From Syntrophaceae bacterium UBA2280 (GTDB taxonomy: Bacteria; Desulfobacterota; Syntrophia; Syntrophales; Smithellaceae), in the NCBI GenBank assembly GCA_002347685.1, contig DDWS01000019.1, positions 11,951 to 75,950 of the forward strand: 64,000 bases of DNA. The letters run 5' to 3'. Both the position numbers and the translations under genes were made by a program. Numbering within the stretch: the stretch's first letter is position 1; every line of letters begins with the position of its first letter. This document shows positions 35,983 through 45,286 of this stretch, in pieces. The notes beneath the pieces were generated by a model, which was given only the letters and a program-made list of their open reading frames with translations, was not told where the DNA came from and searched no databases.

Positions 35983-37073
35983 GGGTTGTCCATATCTTCC
36001 TTCGGGTTTTCATGAGAATAACTCTTGGTGACGGCGGTCAACTCGATTTCACACAACAGATCATCACGGCAGACGGGTGTGTCCGGCAGGAACAGGGTTT
36101 GCGCGCGCGGGAACCCGGCTTGCGACAGGATGCGCTGACACGCATTAAAATCCTCATGCTTCTTGAGAAAAACGGTCGCCTGAACCACATTGGCAAAACT
36201 GCCGTTCACTTCGCGTAAAATCGCGGACAAAACCTCCAGCGTGAAAACCAGCTGTTTGTCAAAATCACCTTTATAAACGCTGATACCCGCTTTGTCGATG
36301 GATGCCGTTCCGCTGATGAAGACGAATTGATGCCGGGGCAGTTCAACGACGACACAACGGCTGAATAATTTTCCGTAGCGGGTGGCTTCGTTTTGCAGAG
36401 GGGATGCCTGCTGCCTGATGCCCACACGCTTTCCCGAAAAGGCGCCAAATTGAATGGTCAGGGGGCGTCTAGCGGCCATGTGTCCCTCAATACCGGTGCT
36501 TGCCGGTATGAAATGCTTGCCGGGAGAATACCAGCGGGCAAAAAATAATTCCCTGGACTGGTTTAGAAGATCATAATCATTCAGAACATCATCCAGGTAA
36601 AGCCAGGTGCGGGCAATCGACGCTTCCTCCATCCCGCAGTGATGAAGAACGCTGCTGACTTTGTCGAATGCCAACGAAAAAGAATGGACGGTTTTTTCAG
36701 CGCCGCTGAAGATGGGGGCGCTGAATAAAAGATTCATTTCAGCGGCGGTGACTTTGATGGCGGCATCGTGTTTTTCCGCCCTTGATCTGCCCTGCTTCGG
36801 CCTCACGATGAGTGACGTATACTGGGCCGGCAGATCGGGGTGTCCGATCAGGATCAGAGGTGAATTACATTTCAAAGGGTCGATGGACTGCGCGGAATAT
36901 TTTGCCGCCTGGTCTGCCAGGCGCGGCGGCAGAATGATTTTTTCCTGCAGAACGTAGCCATTCGGGTCGATGATGTCTTTCCGAAGAGTATCGCAGTCCA
37001 CCGGGTCAAGATGTCCGACCGTCCGGAATTCGAGGGTAAAGTCGTCTTCAGCTACAATGATCGGAGGGTTCAT
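35979..37073 (-). CDS. Chorismatase-like (Rid-superfamily) protein
   Basis: A 364-residue protein with two Rid/YjgF-like halves, the layout of chorismatases (FkbO, Hyg5, XanB2). From memory, segments matching FkbO are ARTWLYLDDVLNDYDLLNQS, PASTGIEGHMAARRPLTIQF, FVFISGTASIDKAG and, at the end, DDLLCEIELTAV, where the FkbO-type catalytic Glu falls. Chorismatases split chorismate into pyruvate and a dihydroxycyclohexadienoate or hydroxybenzoate. It overlaps the ligase by 4 bp downstream and the propeller gene by 4 bp upstream. The superfamily is fairly sure; true chorismatase activity is not. A tandem Rid protein of another function is the alternative. Confidence 0.65.
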   Translation of the reverse strand: MNPPIIVAEDDFTLEFRTVGHLDPVDCDTLRKDIIDPNGYVLQEKIILPPRLADQAAKYSAQSIDPLKCNSPLILIGHPDLPAQYTSLIVRPKQGRSRAEKHDAAIKVTAAEMNLLFSAPIFSGAEKTVHSFSLAFDKVSSVLHHCGMEEASIARTWLYLDDVLNDYDLLNQSRELFFARWYSPGKHFIPASTGIEGHMAARRPLTIQFGAFSGKRVGIRQQASPLQNEATRYGKLFSRCVVVELPRHQFVFISGTASIDKAGISVYKGDFDKQLVFTLEVLSAILREVNGSFANVVQATVFLKKHEDFNACQRILSQAGFPRAQTLFLPDTPVCRDDLLCEIELTAVTKSYSHENPKEDMDNP

Positions 37074-38380
37074 GCCGTCATTCCTAAAGCGGGATGAGCC
37101 TGCGCAAGATGTCCAGTAAAGCAGGAACTCTCGGGATAGTCTTCGACTTTTTCAGTCAAAACGAATTGTCCTGTATCGATATCGGCCACCCGAAGCATGC
37201 CGCTTGTGCACAAAAGCAGGTGTCGTCCGTCCGCGGATGCGGCAATGCCGTAACTGTCTTCCCGGCAGAGGTGTGGTGAGACCGAGGTATCCACTTTGTC
37301 CTTGACTTCCATTTCGATGATGCCGTGAAGCGTCATGGTGGAGGCTTCGATTAAAAATATCTGGCCCGGATACCCGCTGACAGCAATGAGCGTTTTTCCC
37401 CGCCGGCTGAAAACAAGATGCGTGGTGATTCTGTAGAAATCCGGATGGGTGAAACCGGCAATGACCTGCGGACCGGTTGGTGTCAGCCGGACTTTGTTGA
37501 TGATGGCAGAGCCGAATATGCCGACTTTGGGGCCAATCAGCCCGATATTGTGTCCGGAAAGATAGCATACGGAGGGATCTTCAGGGTCGAATTCCACATG
37601 GGCAGCCGAAGGCATCTCGAGACGCCATTCCCGGTTTGTCTGCAGATCAAGTACAAGCACCTCCGATGGTGCAATGCTTTGCTTCTCATCGGCGTGTTCA
37701 GCAGCTGCGGGTTTTCGGGGCCGCAGACCGAGTTCGGCCAGAACCAGAAACCTTTTATCCGGAGTAAGTGCCAGCTGATGTAAGGAGTCGCCCAGATTCC
37801 CCTGCCAGATTTGCTTCTTTTCCGAAGAGGCCAGCGAGAAATTCCAGATGGTGACGCGGACGTTGTCCAGGGGATTGAAATGGCGCATGAGCATGTCTTT
37901 TACCGGCCAGGATGCAAACCAGAGGCAGCCGTCTTCCGGATCAAACCAGTTGGTCGTGGATAAGAATTCGTCGCCGACGCCGGGATCAAACAGATGTGCC
38001 TGGGCGCGATGCGTGTCCAGGTGCAAGAAGCGGTTGGAATAATTAAGTCCGATCTGAAAGTTGCCGTTTCCCAGTGCCAGATAGCTGTGAGGCGACAGGG
38101 AATATTCCCACCACTGGGATTCGGTCAAGCCGTAGGGGAAATCGTCCGGTGCCATCGCCTGTTGCGCTCTGGCTTTATTGAAATCCGGTTTGCATAGGTC
38201 GGCCGTTTCTTTGAGTTCCAGCCTGAAAGACGATGCGTTGGAATGTCCTGCCGGGATGATATAATGCGTGTGGGCCAGTAAGCCCTTATGGACGCAAGGG
38301 CATAGGATATCGGCAAAAGGGAAATCGCCTGACGATGAGGAAAATTTTGTTTTGGTCACCGGCACATCTGCGCTTGCCAT
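37070..38380 (-). CDS. Beta-propeller protein of unknown function
   Basis: A 436-residue protein without a signal peptide or membrane helix. From about residue 90 it shows repeated blade-like units (HQLALTPDKRFLVLAELG, EWRLEMPSAAHVEFDPEDPSVCYLSG, TTHLVFSRRGKTLIAVSGYPGQIFLIEA, YGIAASADGRHLLLCTSGMLRVADIDTGQFV), as in WD40/YVTN propellers. A His/Cys-containing N-terminus (DILCPCVHKGLLAHTHYIIPAGHS) is unusual. It starts 21 bp after prfC, with AGGGAG upstream of the ATG, and overlaps the chorismatase-like gene by 4 bp. I do not recognise an enzyme; propellers of this type may be lyases, oxygenases or scaffolds. Confidence 0.6.
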   Translation of the reverse strand: MASADVPVTKTKFSSSSGDFPFADILCPCVHKGLLAHTHYIIPAGHSNASSFRLELKETADLCKPDFNKARAQQAMAPDDFPYGLTESQWWEYSLSPHSYLALGNGNFQIGLNYSNRFLHLDTHRAQAHLFDPGVGDEFLSTTNWFDPEDGCLWFASWPVKDMLMRHFNPLDNVRVTIWNFSLASSEKKQIWQGNLGDSLHQLALTPDKRFLVLAELGLRPRKPAAAEHADEKQSIAPSEVLVLDLQTNREWRLEMPSAAHVEFDPEDPSVCYLSGHNIGLIGPKVGIFGSAIINKVRLTPTGPQVIAGFTHPDFYRITTHLVFSRRGKTLIAVSGYPGQIFLIEASTMTLHGIIEMEVKDKVDTSVSPHLCREDSYGIAASADGRHLLLCTSGMLRVADIDTGQFVLTEKVEDYPESSCFTGHLAQAHPALGMTA

Positions 38381-38401
38381 AAGAATCTCCCTGTTTCGCC
38401 G

Positions 38402-39988
38402 TCAGCTCTTCTCCATCGTTTTGTGAAATTGAATTTGCGGGAACTGTTCCATGATATGAGAGAGACGCCACTCGCTCATGGCCAGGTACACCATGTTCCC
38501 CTCCGCATCTGCGGCGAGATTGGCGTGGTTTTTTTTCTGAAAATCTTCCATTTTCCCGGCATCGTCACAGGTGACCCAGCGGGCGGCGGCGTAATCGGTT
38601 TTTTCATAGTCGGCGTAGACGCTGTATTCGTTTTTCAGGCGTGACATGGTTACGTCGAATTGCAGGATGCCTACCGCGCCCAGAATATTGTCCGAACCCC
38701 ACAGGGGGCGGAAAACCTGAATCGCGCCTTCCTCCGCAAGCTGGATCAGTCCTTTCTGCAGGTGTTTGATCCGCAGCGGGTCTTTCAGGCGGACACGGCA
38801 GAAATGCTCCGGTGCGAAATGAGGAATGCCGGTGAATTTGAGGGGTTCCTTCTGGCTGAAGGTATCGCCGATTTTAATGGTGCCGTGATTGTGAAGGCCG
38901 ATGATGTCGCCGGGATAGGCTTCTTCAACATGGGTCCGGTCCTGGGCCATGAAAATGGTCGCATTGGCCAGGGAGACTTCCTTGCCGATGCGGTGATGCA
39001 TCACCTTCATGCCGCGCTCGAATTTGCCGGAGCAGATGCGCATAAAGGCGATGCGATCGCGGTGCGCCGGGTCCATGTTGGCCTGAATCTTAAAGACGAA
39101 GCCGGAAAAGTCGTCTTCGTCCGGGCTGACCTGCCTGGTGGTGGTGGGACGCGCGATCGGCGGCGGGGCAATCTCCACAAAAGCGTCGAGCAGTTCCTTG
39201 ACGCCGAAGTTGTTAATGGCACTGCCGAAGAAAACCGGCGTCTGACCGGCCTTTAAAAATTCCTTGATGTCGAAAGGAGTGGCCGCGCCCTCCAGAAGCG
39301 CGATTTCTTCGCGCAGTTCGTCCGCCTGGCTTGCCAGCAGCTCATCGAGCAGGGGATCGGATAAATCTTCGACTACCACGCCATCATCTGATCGCCTGGC
39401 TTTTCCCGGCGTGAACAAGTGAAGCTTTTTGTCGTAGAGATTATAGACCCCCTTGAATCGTTTGCCCATGCCGATCGGCCAGGACAGCGGCGAGCATTCG
39501 ATTTGCAATTTGTCTTCGATGTCCGCCAGAATATCCAGCGGTGGGAGGCAATCACGGTCCATTTTGTTGATGAAAGTGATAATCGGCGTATTTCGCAGGC
39601 GACAGACTTCCATGAGCTTGCGGGTTTGAGTCTCGACGCCTTTGGAGCCGTCAATGACCATGAGAGCGCTGTCAACGGCGGTGAGGACGCGATAGGTGTC
39701 TTCAGAAAAGTCCTGGTGACCGGGTGTGTCTAAAAGGTTGATTTCGCAGCCGGCATATTCAAAGTTCATCACGGACGAGGTGACGGAAATGCCCCTTTCC
39801 TTTTCGATGGACATCCAGTCGCTCAAGGCATGTTTGGAAGCCTTGCGGGCCTTGACCGCACCGGCCAGCTGGATGGCGCCGCCGAAGAGCAGCAGCTTCT
39901 CCGTCAGGGTCGTTTTCCCCGCGTCGGGATGGCTGATGATGCCGAAAGTCCGGCGCCGATCAATTTCTTTTTGTAACTGTTTACTCAA
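38402..39988 (-). CDS. prfC: Peptide chain release factor 3
   Basis: A 528-residue translational GTPase that recycles RF1/RF2 from the ribosome. The G-domain has SHPDAGKTTLTEKLLLFGGAI (G1), ERGISVTSSVM, DTPGHQDFSEDTYR (G3) and INKMDRD (G4). The rest matches RF3, including EHFCRVRLKDPLRIKHL. The frame is open to 40042, but TTG at 39988 gives the E. coli length and has GAGGG just upstream. It is divergent from the tRNA-Gly gene and leads the propeller-chorismatase-ligase run. Confidence 0.95.
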   Translation of the reverse strand: MSKQLQKEIDRRRTFGIISHPDAGKTTLTEKLLLFGGAIQLAGAVKARKASKHALSDWMSIEKERGISVTSSVMNFEYAGCEINLLDTPGHQDFSEDTYRVLTAVDSALMVIDGSKGVETQTRKLMEVCRLRNTPIITFINKMDRDCLPPLDILADIEDKLQIECSPLSWPIGMGKRFKGVYNLYDKKLHLFTPGKARRSDDGVVVEDLSDPLLDELLASQADELREEIALLEGAATPFDIKEFLKAGQTPVFFGSAINNFGVKELLDAFVEIAPPPIARPTTTRQVSPDEDDFSGFVFKIQANMDPAHRDRIAFMRICSGKFERGMKVMHHRIGKEVSLANATIFMAQDRTHVEEAYPGDIIGLHNHGTIKIGDTFSQKEPLKFTGIPHFAPEHFCRVRLKDPLRIKHLQKGLIQLAEEGAIQVFRPLWGSDNILGAVGILQFDVTMSRLKNEYSVYADYEKTDYAAARWVTCDDAGKMEDFQKKNHANLAADAEGNMVYLAMSEWRLSHIMEQFPQIQFHKTMEKS

Positions 39989-40181
39989 AATACCCTCATT
40001 AATTAAAGAAGTGAACAAGTCCGACCGTTCACAGCAGCGCAACCTGATTGCCTAAAGCCGGGCAGCCCATAGTCTTGTGCGGGAGTCGCCTATTAACCAA
40101 TTATCCCTTCGCTGTCAATATCCAAGAAATCGGCGCCCCTCCGCAGATGATGTTTTTCTGCCGGTGTTTTCGAAAAATTCC

Positions 40182-40209
40182 TTGACAAAAAAGATGCTTT
40201 GAATAAAGG
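40182..40209 (+). promoter_or_regulatory. Promoter of the tRNA-Gly gene
   Basis: A perfect -35 (TTGACA, 40182-40187) is followed after 16 bp by a weak -10 (TAAAGG, 40204-40209), then a GC-containing discriminator. Transcription would start around 40216, just before the mature tRNA at 40223. It may also feed the rimP-nusA-infB run. Confidence 0.45.
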
Positions 40210-40222
40210 TCGCAAGGCGTGA

Positions 40223-40297
40223 GCGGGCGTAATTCAGTGGTAGAATGTCAGCTTCCCAAGCTGGACGTCGCCGGTTCGAGCCCGGTCGCCCGCTCCA
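40223..40297 (+). tRNA. tRNA-Gly (anticodon CCC)
   Basis: A complete 75-nt cloverleaf with an encoded CCA. The acceptor stem GCGGGCG pairs with CGCCCGC; the D-arm is ATTC/GAAT; the anticodon stem TCAGC/GCTGG encloses the loop TTCCCAA (anticodon CCC, reads GGG); the T-arm is GCCGG-TTCGAGC-CCGGT. It sits just before rimP, as metY does in E. coli. Confidence 0.97.
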
Positions 40298-40407
40298 TTG
40301 TTTATTTTTTACGGCCGGCGGGTTCTCCCGGGGCGGTAAATAGTGCTTGCATTGCCCGCTGGCACGTGGTAGTTGCATTCCCGACGATCACTGAAAGTAG
40401 TATGCTG

Positions 40408-40431
40408 AAGTGGGCTTTTGCCCACTTTTTT
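40408..40431 (+). terminator. Intrinsic terminator between tRNA-Gly and rimP
   Basis: The stem AAGTGGGC (40408-40415) pairs with GCCCACTT (40420-40427) around TTTT, and a T-run follows. It is only 25 nt before the rimP start, so rimP expression needs read-through or a promoter between the tRNA and this hairpin. Confidence 0.85.
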
Positions 40432-40455
40432 ATTTTCCAAAGCGATTGCAAGTGT

Positions 40456-40941
40456 ATGTACGATGATTTGAAAGATAAAATATGGCAACTGGCCGAACCG
40501 GTTGCGGCATCCGAGGGGTTGGAGCTGATTCATGTGGAATGCGTCAAAATGCATTCCCGATGGGTATTTAGGCTTTTCCTCGACTGTGAGGATGGTGTCA
40601 CGCTCAATGACTGCAGCGCGGTGAGTAATCAGTTGGGCGATATACTGGATGTTCATGATTTGTCTCACGGCCCCTATACGCTGGAAGTTTCGTCGCCGGG
40701 GATTGACCGGCCCATTTCGCGGGACACCGATTTTGAGCGCTTCAAAGGGGAAAAAATCAAACTGAAAACAAAGATCAAAATTGGCGGGATGAAGAATTTC
40801 CACGGTACGCTCGTGGACTATGTCGAAGAAGACGGACAAAAAGCAGTCCGAATCGATGTGGCGGGTAAAATTATCAGCGTTCCGAAGAACGAGATTTCCA
40901 AAGCCAATCTGGCAGATGATGTGGCCGTGATAACCGAATGA
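40456..40941 (+). CDS. rimP: Ribosome maturation factor RimP
   Basis: A 161-residue protein that helps 30S subunit assembly. Family segments are LAEPVAASEGLELIHVECVK, WVFRLFLDCEDGVTLNDCSAVSNQLGDILDV and GPYTLEVSSPGIDRPI. ATG 40456 gives the normal length; upstream frames run through the tRNA and terminator and are not coding. First protein gene of the rimP-nusA-infB-rbfA-truB-rpsO-pnp cluster. Confidence 0.94.
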   Translation: MYDDLKDKIWQLAEPVAASEGLELIHVECVKMHSRWVFRLFLDCEDGVTLNDCSAVSNQLGDILDVHDLSHGPYTLEVSSPGIDRPISRDTDFERFKGEKIKLKTKIKIGGMKNFHGTLVDYVEEDGQKAVRIDVAGKIISVPKNEISKANLADDVAVITE

Positions 40942-41003
40942 GAAATTGGCCTGCAGTCTGAAATTGCTTGCGGTTCAGAGAAGAAAAATGGAGGAAATGG
41001 TAA

Positions 41004-42263
41004 ATGTTTCAGGAGCTTAAACGTCTGATTGAGCAGATGGGTAAGGACAGGGGTATCGATAAGCAGATTATCACGGAGGCGCTTGAGGCCGCCATGTTGA
41101 CGGCGGCGCGCAAGAAACTGGGCTCTCATGTGGATATCGAAGCTCACTACAATGATGAAGCCGGAGAGATCGAGGTTTTCCAGTTTAAAACGGTAGTGGA
41201 TAAAGTGCTCGATCCCGAAACACAAATTTCCAGAGAAAAAGCCCGGGCAACGCTCGATGAGGGCGCGGAACCGGGGGACTCGCTGGGGATGAAGATCGAA
41301 ACAAGTTCTTTCGGACGCATTGCCGTACAGATGGCCAAACAGATCATCATTCAGCGGGTCAAGGACGCGGAGCACGACAACATCTTCGATGAATATAAAG
41401 ATCGCAAAGGCGAACTGATCAACGGGTTCGTCCAGCGGTTTGAAGGTGGAAACATTATCGTGAATCTCGGACGGGCCGAAGGCGTGGTACCCATGTCGGA
41501 GCAGATTCACCGCGAAGCCTATAAACGCGGCGAACGCATCCGGACATATCTTTTTGAGGTAAAGAAGAATACCAAGGGGGTGCAGATCATTCTTTCGCGC
41601 ACGCATCCCGCGTTTCTCAAGGCTCTTTTTGAGGTGGAGGTTCCGGAAATTTCCGAAGGTCTCATTGACATTGTCAGTGTGGCCCGTGAGCCGGGCAAGC
41701 GCGGTAAAATTGCCGTGAGGGCCAAGGATAGGGATATCGATCCGGTGGGTGCCTGTGTTGGAATGCGCGGTACCCGCGTGCAGAGTGTTGTTCAGGAACT
41801 GCGAGGCGAAAAAATCGACATCATTCCCTATACGGAAGACGAGGCCAAGTATGTTTCGAGCGCTCTGTCTCCGGCCAAGGTCAACCGCGTGTTTGTCGAT
41901 GATGAAAGCCGTGCGATGATCGTGATCGTGCCGGATGATCAGCTTTCGCTGGCGATCGGCAAAAACGGACAAAACGTGCGCCTGGCGGTTAAGCTGACCG
42001 GCTGGAAAATCGATGTTAAAAGCGAGACGATGGCCGCAGATAAAGAAGACGACGGACATAAAGCACTGACGAAAATCCCCGGTATCGGACCGGCCATGGC
42101 CCAGAAGCTTTTTGACGCGGGCATCAAGAGCATCGCCATGCTGGCGGCTGTTGATCCGGATACGCTTTGCGCGATCCCGGGTGTCGGAGAAAAAACCGGC
42201 GGGGAGTGGATTGAAGAAGCCGGCAGACTTCTGGACGAAGAAACAAAAACGACAGCGAAGTAA
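41004..42263 (+). CDS. nusA: Transcription termination/antitermination protein NusA
   Basis: A 419-residue RNA-polymerase-binding factor for pausing, termination and antitermination. It has the N-terminal NusA domain (to about 125), an S1 domain (about 135-200, with GFVQRFEGGNIIVNLGRAEGVVP), two KH domains (about 200-345, with VGMRGTRVQSVVQELRGEKIDI and LAIGKNGQNVRLAVKLTGWKID) and a C-terminal helix-hairpin-helix pair (IPGIGPAMAQKLFDAG, IPGVGEKTGG). GGAGG stands 9 nt before the ATG. Shorter than E. coli NusA (495), which has two acidic repeats. Confidence 0.96.
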   Translation: MFQELKRLIEQMGKDRGIDKQIITEALEAAMLTAARKKLGSHVDIEAHYNDEAGEIEVFQFKTVVDKVLDPETQISREKARATLDEGAEPGDSLGMKIETSSFGRIAVQMAKQIIIQRVKDAEHDNIFDEYKDRKGELINGFVQRFEGGNIIVNLGRAEGVVPMSEQIHREAYKRGERIRTYLFEVKKNTKGVQIILSRTHPAFLKALFEVEVPEISEGLIDIVSVAREPGKRGKIAVRAKDRDIDPVGACVGMRGTRVQSVVQELRGEKIDIIPYTEDEAKYVSSALSPAKVNRVFVDDESRAMIVIVPDDQLSLAIGKNGQNVRLAVKLTGWKIDVKSETMAADKEDDGHKALTKIPGIGPAMAQKLFDAGIKSIAMLAAVDPDTLCAIPGVGEKTGGEWIEEAGRLLDEETKTTAK

Positions 42264-42311
42264 TCGTCATGTGTTTGGTGAACTAGACATTTAACTTTGG
42301 GAGTTTTGGGA

Positions 42312-44921
42312 ATGGCTAAAAAGCGGGTTCATGAGTTGGCCAAGGAACTTGGTTTGGAGAATAAGGAGCTGATCACTCGTCTGGAAGGATTGGGCATCAC
42401 GGTGAAATCCCATGCCAGTTCTTTGGAAGATCATGAAATCGAGCGTGTCAGAGAGGACTTGCAGGCCACTTCGCCTCGGCAGATTGTGGAGGAAAGAATT
42501 AAAACCACCGTCATCCGTCGGCGCGCGGTGCGCACACCGGTCGAGGCGACGGAGTCCGACGAGACCGAAGAAGCGAAAAGCATCCCCGCGTCTGAAAAGG
42601 CGGCCCCGGAGATTCCCGAAAGCCAGAAGCACAAAGAGGAGCCGTCAGCGAAGCCGTCTGACGCTGCCGCGGAAGCGAAGAAAGAGACCGCTCAACCGGA
42701 AATGGTGGCGGGGCAAACAGGCCATGGCGACGCCGTCACCGCCACCGATGTAGCGTCGGGCGAGGCTGCTGCCACCGATCCTGAAATCGTTTCGGTTAAA
42801 CCGAAGCCGCCTCCCGTGATTCTTCCGGTGAAGCCTCCAATCATGTCCCGGCATAAAATCACCAAACCGGAGGTGAAAAAGGACATCCCGGTGAAGGGTT
42901 CCGTGAAGCCGGGCGAGGCATTGACTCCGCCGTCGGACGATAAAGCCATCAAGCGGGACTTCGACAAAACCAAGAAAAAAGGCAAAGGGCCGGTTGAAGT
43001 ATTCATTGAAGAGGAAAAGGAAGTCCCCCGCCGCAAAGTCATCGAGAAAAAGATTGAAAAGAAAATAAGAAAGGTTGATGACGATCGGGAAGTCGTTTTC
43101 AGTAAATGGCGGGAAGACAAGAAATCCGCGCCCGTCAGAATGAAAAAAACAGAAATCACGGTACCCAAAGCCATCAAGCGGCGCATCCGGGTAGGTGAGA
43201 CGATCTCCACGGGCGAGTTGGCCAAAAGAATGGGCGTCAAGGCCAGTGAGGTCATCAACAAGCTCATGGGGATGGGGGTGATGGCGGCAATCAATCAGGC
43301 CATCGATTATGATATTGCCGTGCTTGTTGCCTCCGAGTTCAGCTTTCAGGTAGAGAAGACGGAACTGGAATTTGAAGAGACCATGATTCGGGCCGAAGCT
43401 GCCGAGGAGAACCTCAAGCCTCGCGCGCCCATTGTCACGATCATGGGGCATGTCGATCACGGTAAGACCTCGCTTCTGGACGCGATCCGCCAGACCAATG
43501 TCATCGACGGCGAAGCGGGTGGTATCACACAGGCTATTGGCGCGTACCATGTGCATATCAAAGGCCGCGATATTGTTTTTCTGGATACGCCGGGCCATGA
43601 AGCCTTCACCGCCATGCGTGCGCGCGGTGCCCAGGTTACGGACATCGTGGTACTGGTGGTGGCGGCCGACGACGGCGTGATGGGGCAGACGATAGAAGCC
43701 ATCAACCACTCCAAGGTAGCCGGGGTGCCGATCATGGTGGCGATCAATAAAATCGACAAACCGGGCGCAGATCCTGAAAAAATCAAGCAGTCGCTGACTG
43801 AATACGGCCTTGTGTCCGAACAGTGGGGCGGCGATACTATTTTCAGCGAAGTATCCGCAAAAATGAAAATCGGCATCGAAGAACTGCTGGAGCTGATCTT
43901 GCTTCAGGCTGATGTCATGGAACTCAAAGCCGATCCGGATGTGTCTGCACGCGGCATCATTGTTGAAGCCAAACTGGACCGCGGCCGGGGTCCGGTGGCG
44001 ACGGTTCTCATCGGGCAGGGGACGCTGCGCGAAGGCGACGCTTTTGTGTCCAAAACCGAGTTCGGCCGCGTACGGGCCATGATCAACGATCAGGGAAGGC
44101 GCGTGAAGGAAGCCGGCCCCGCCATGCCTGTGGAGGTCATCGGTTTTTCCAGTGTGCCGCAGACAGGCGCGGAATTTGTCTGCGTCGAAGATGAAAAGAA
44201 GGCAAGAAGCATTGCTGATTACTGGATCCGAAAAACACGCGAAAAGGAGCTTTCTGCTTCGTCCAAGATCACTTTAGAACAGCTGTATCAGAAGATCAAG
44301 GAGGGCGTGAAGGATCTCAACGTCATTATCAAAGCCGACGTGCAGGGTTCCATCGAAGCGATTGCCGACGCGCTGCACAAGCTTTCCACAGAAGATGTTC
44401 AGCTCAAGGCCATTCACAGTTCCACCGGTGCGATCAGTGAAACAGACGTCATGCTGGCGTCGGCATCGAACGCGATCATTATCGGATTCAATGTCCGTCC
44501 GGATGCGCGGGTGAGTGAGCTTGCCGAGCAGGAAGGTGTGGAAATCAAGCTCTATGACATTATTTACAACGTGATTGCCGATGTGCGCGCGGCGATGGAA
44601 GGCCTTCTGGACCCGGAATACAAGGAAGTGGTGCAGGGACGTGCCGAGGTCCGGGAGCTCTTTAAGGTGCCCAAAGTCGGCATCATTGCAGGGTGTCATG
44701 TGATGGACGGTAAAATCACCCGTTCCGCCGGCATTAAGCTGGTGCGCGACAGCGTGGTGGTTTTAGACGGCAAACTCCTTTCCCTGAAACGCTTTAAGGA
44801 TGACGCCAAAGAAGTGCTGGCCGGTTTCGACTGCGGCATCGGGATCGAAGGGTACAACGATATTCATGTGGGAGATGTGATTGAGTCCTACATCACGGAA
44901 ACCATTGAAAGAAAACTTTAA
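42312..44921 (+). CDS. infB: Translation initiation factor IF-2
   Basis: An 869-residue GTPase that places initiator tRNA on the 30S subunit. It has the N-terminal IF2-N fold (MAKKRVHELAKELGLENKELI), a long charged linker rich in Lys, Glu and Pro (about 70-290), a second IF2-N (RRIRVGETISTGELAKRMG), the G domain (GHVDHGKTSLLDAIR, DTPGHEAF, NKIDKPGADP) and domains II-IV. ATG 42312 has GGGAG upstream; an in-frame TTG at 42297 lies on that site. It follows nusA after 48 bp. Confidence 0.97.
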   Translation: MAKKRVHELAKELGLENKELITRLEGLGITVKSHASSLEDHEIERVREDLQATSPRQIVEERIKTTVIRRRAVRTPVEATESDETEEAKSIPASEKAAPEIPESQKHKEEPSAKPSDAAAEAKKETAQPEMVAGQTGHGDAVTATDVASGEAAATDPEIVSVKPKPPPVILPVKPPIMSRHKITKPEVKKDIPVKGSVKPGEALTPPSDDKAIKRDFDKTKKKGKGPVEVFIEEEKEVPRRKVIEKKIEKKIRKVDDDREVVFSKWREDKKSAPVRMKKTEITVPKAIKRRIRVGETISTGELAKRMGVKASEVINKLMGMGVMAAINQAIDYDIAVLVASEFSFQVEKTELEFEETMIRAEAAEENLKPRAPIVTIMGHVDHGKTSLLDAIRQTNVIDGEAGGITQAIGAYHVHIKGRDIVFLDTPGHEAFTAMRARGAQVTDIVVLVVAADDGVMGQTIEAINHSKVAGVPIMVAINKIDKPGADPEKIKQSLTEYGLVSEQWGGDTIFSEVSAKMKIGIEELLELILLQADVMELKADPDVSARGIIVEAKLDRGRGPVATVLIGQGTLREGDAFVSKTEFGRVRAMINDQGRRVKEAGPAMPVEVIGFSSVPQTGAEFVCVEDEKKARSIADYWIRKTREKELSASSKITLEQLYQKIKEGVKDLNVIIKADVQGSIEAIADALHKLSTEDVQLKAIHSSTGAISETDVMLASASNAIIIGFNVRPDARVSELAEQEGVEIKLYDIIYNVIADVRAAMEGLLDPEYKEVVQGRAEVRELFKVPKVGIIAGCHVMDGKITRSAGIKLVRDSVVVLDGKLLSLKRFKDDAKEVLAGFDCGIGIEGYNDIHVGDVIESYITETIERKL

Positions 44922-44947
44922 GAGGGATTTTTAAGAATTTCAGGCTT

Positions 44948-45286
44948 ATGGTCATCGGATACGGAATCATTCGCTTACGGATTGAAGAATCCGGTTCTTT
45001 GAAGGACAAAAGAAGCGTTTTAAACAAGATTTTAAAACGCGTGCAAAATGAATTTAACGTCTCCATTGCCCAGGTCGGCGATCTGGATGACCGGCATTTT
45101 GCGCAGATTGGATTTGCGCTGACCGGCAATGAATCCCGCTATATCAACGGTAAGGTTGATCATTTGCTCCGGTTTATCGGTGATTTGCATGTTGCCGACG
45201 TGTTGAGTTCAAAAATGGAATTGATGGTGGTTTCGGATTTTCTCGAAGATACGGATTGGGAAGCAGGAAAGTACAATGAAGTTTAA
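44948..45286 (+). CDS. DUF503 (YlxP-like) protein
   Basis: A 112-residue protein of the DUF503 family. Recognisable segments are IRLRIEESGSLKDKRSVLNKILKRVQNEFNVSIAQVGDLDD and the ending ELMVVSDFLED. The family is nearly always found between infB and rbfA, so a role in ribosome biogenesis is likely, but its function is not established. It overlaps the start of rbfA by 11 bp. Confidence 0.88.
   Translation: MVIGYGIIRLRIEESGSLKDKRSVLNKILKRVQNEFNVSIAQVGDLDDRHFAQIGFALTGNESRYINGKVDHLLRFIGDLHVADVLSSKMELMVVSDFLEDTDWEAGKYNEV

Noticed and set aside
40818..42059. 413-codon minus-strand frame opposite nusA
   Set aside because: Shadow of nusA; no start site or domain, and nusA has a full domain set.
42645..43709. 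354-codon minus-strand frame opposite infB
   Set aside because: Shadow of infB, rich in Phe/His/Arg, typical of a reverse reading of GC-rich coding DNA.
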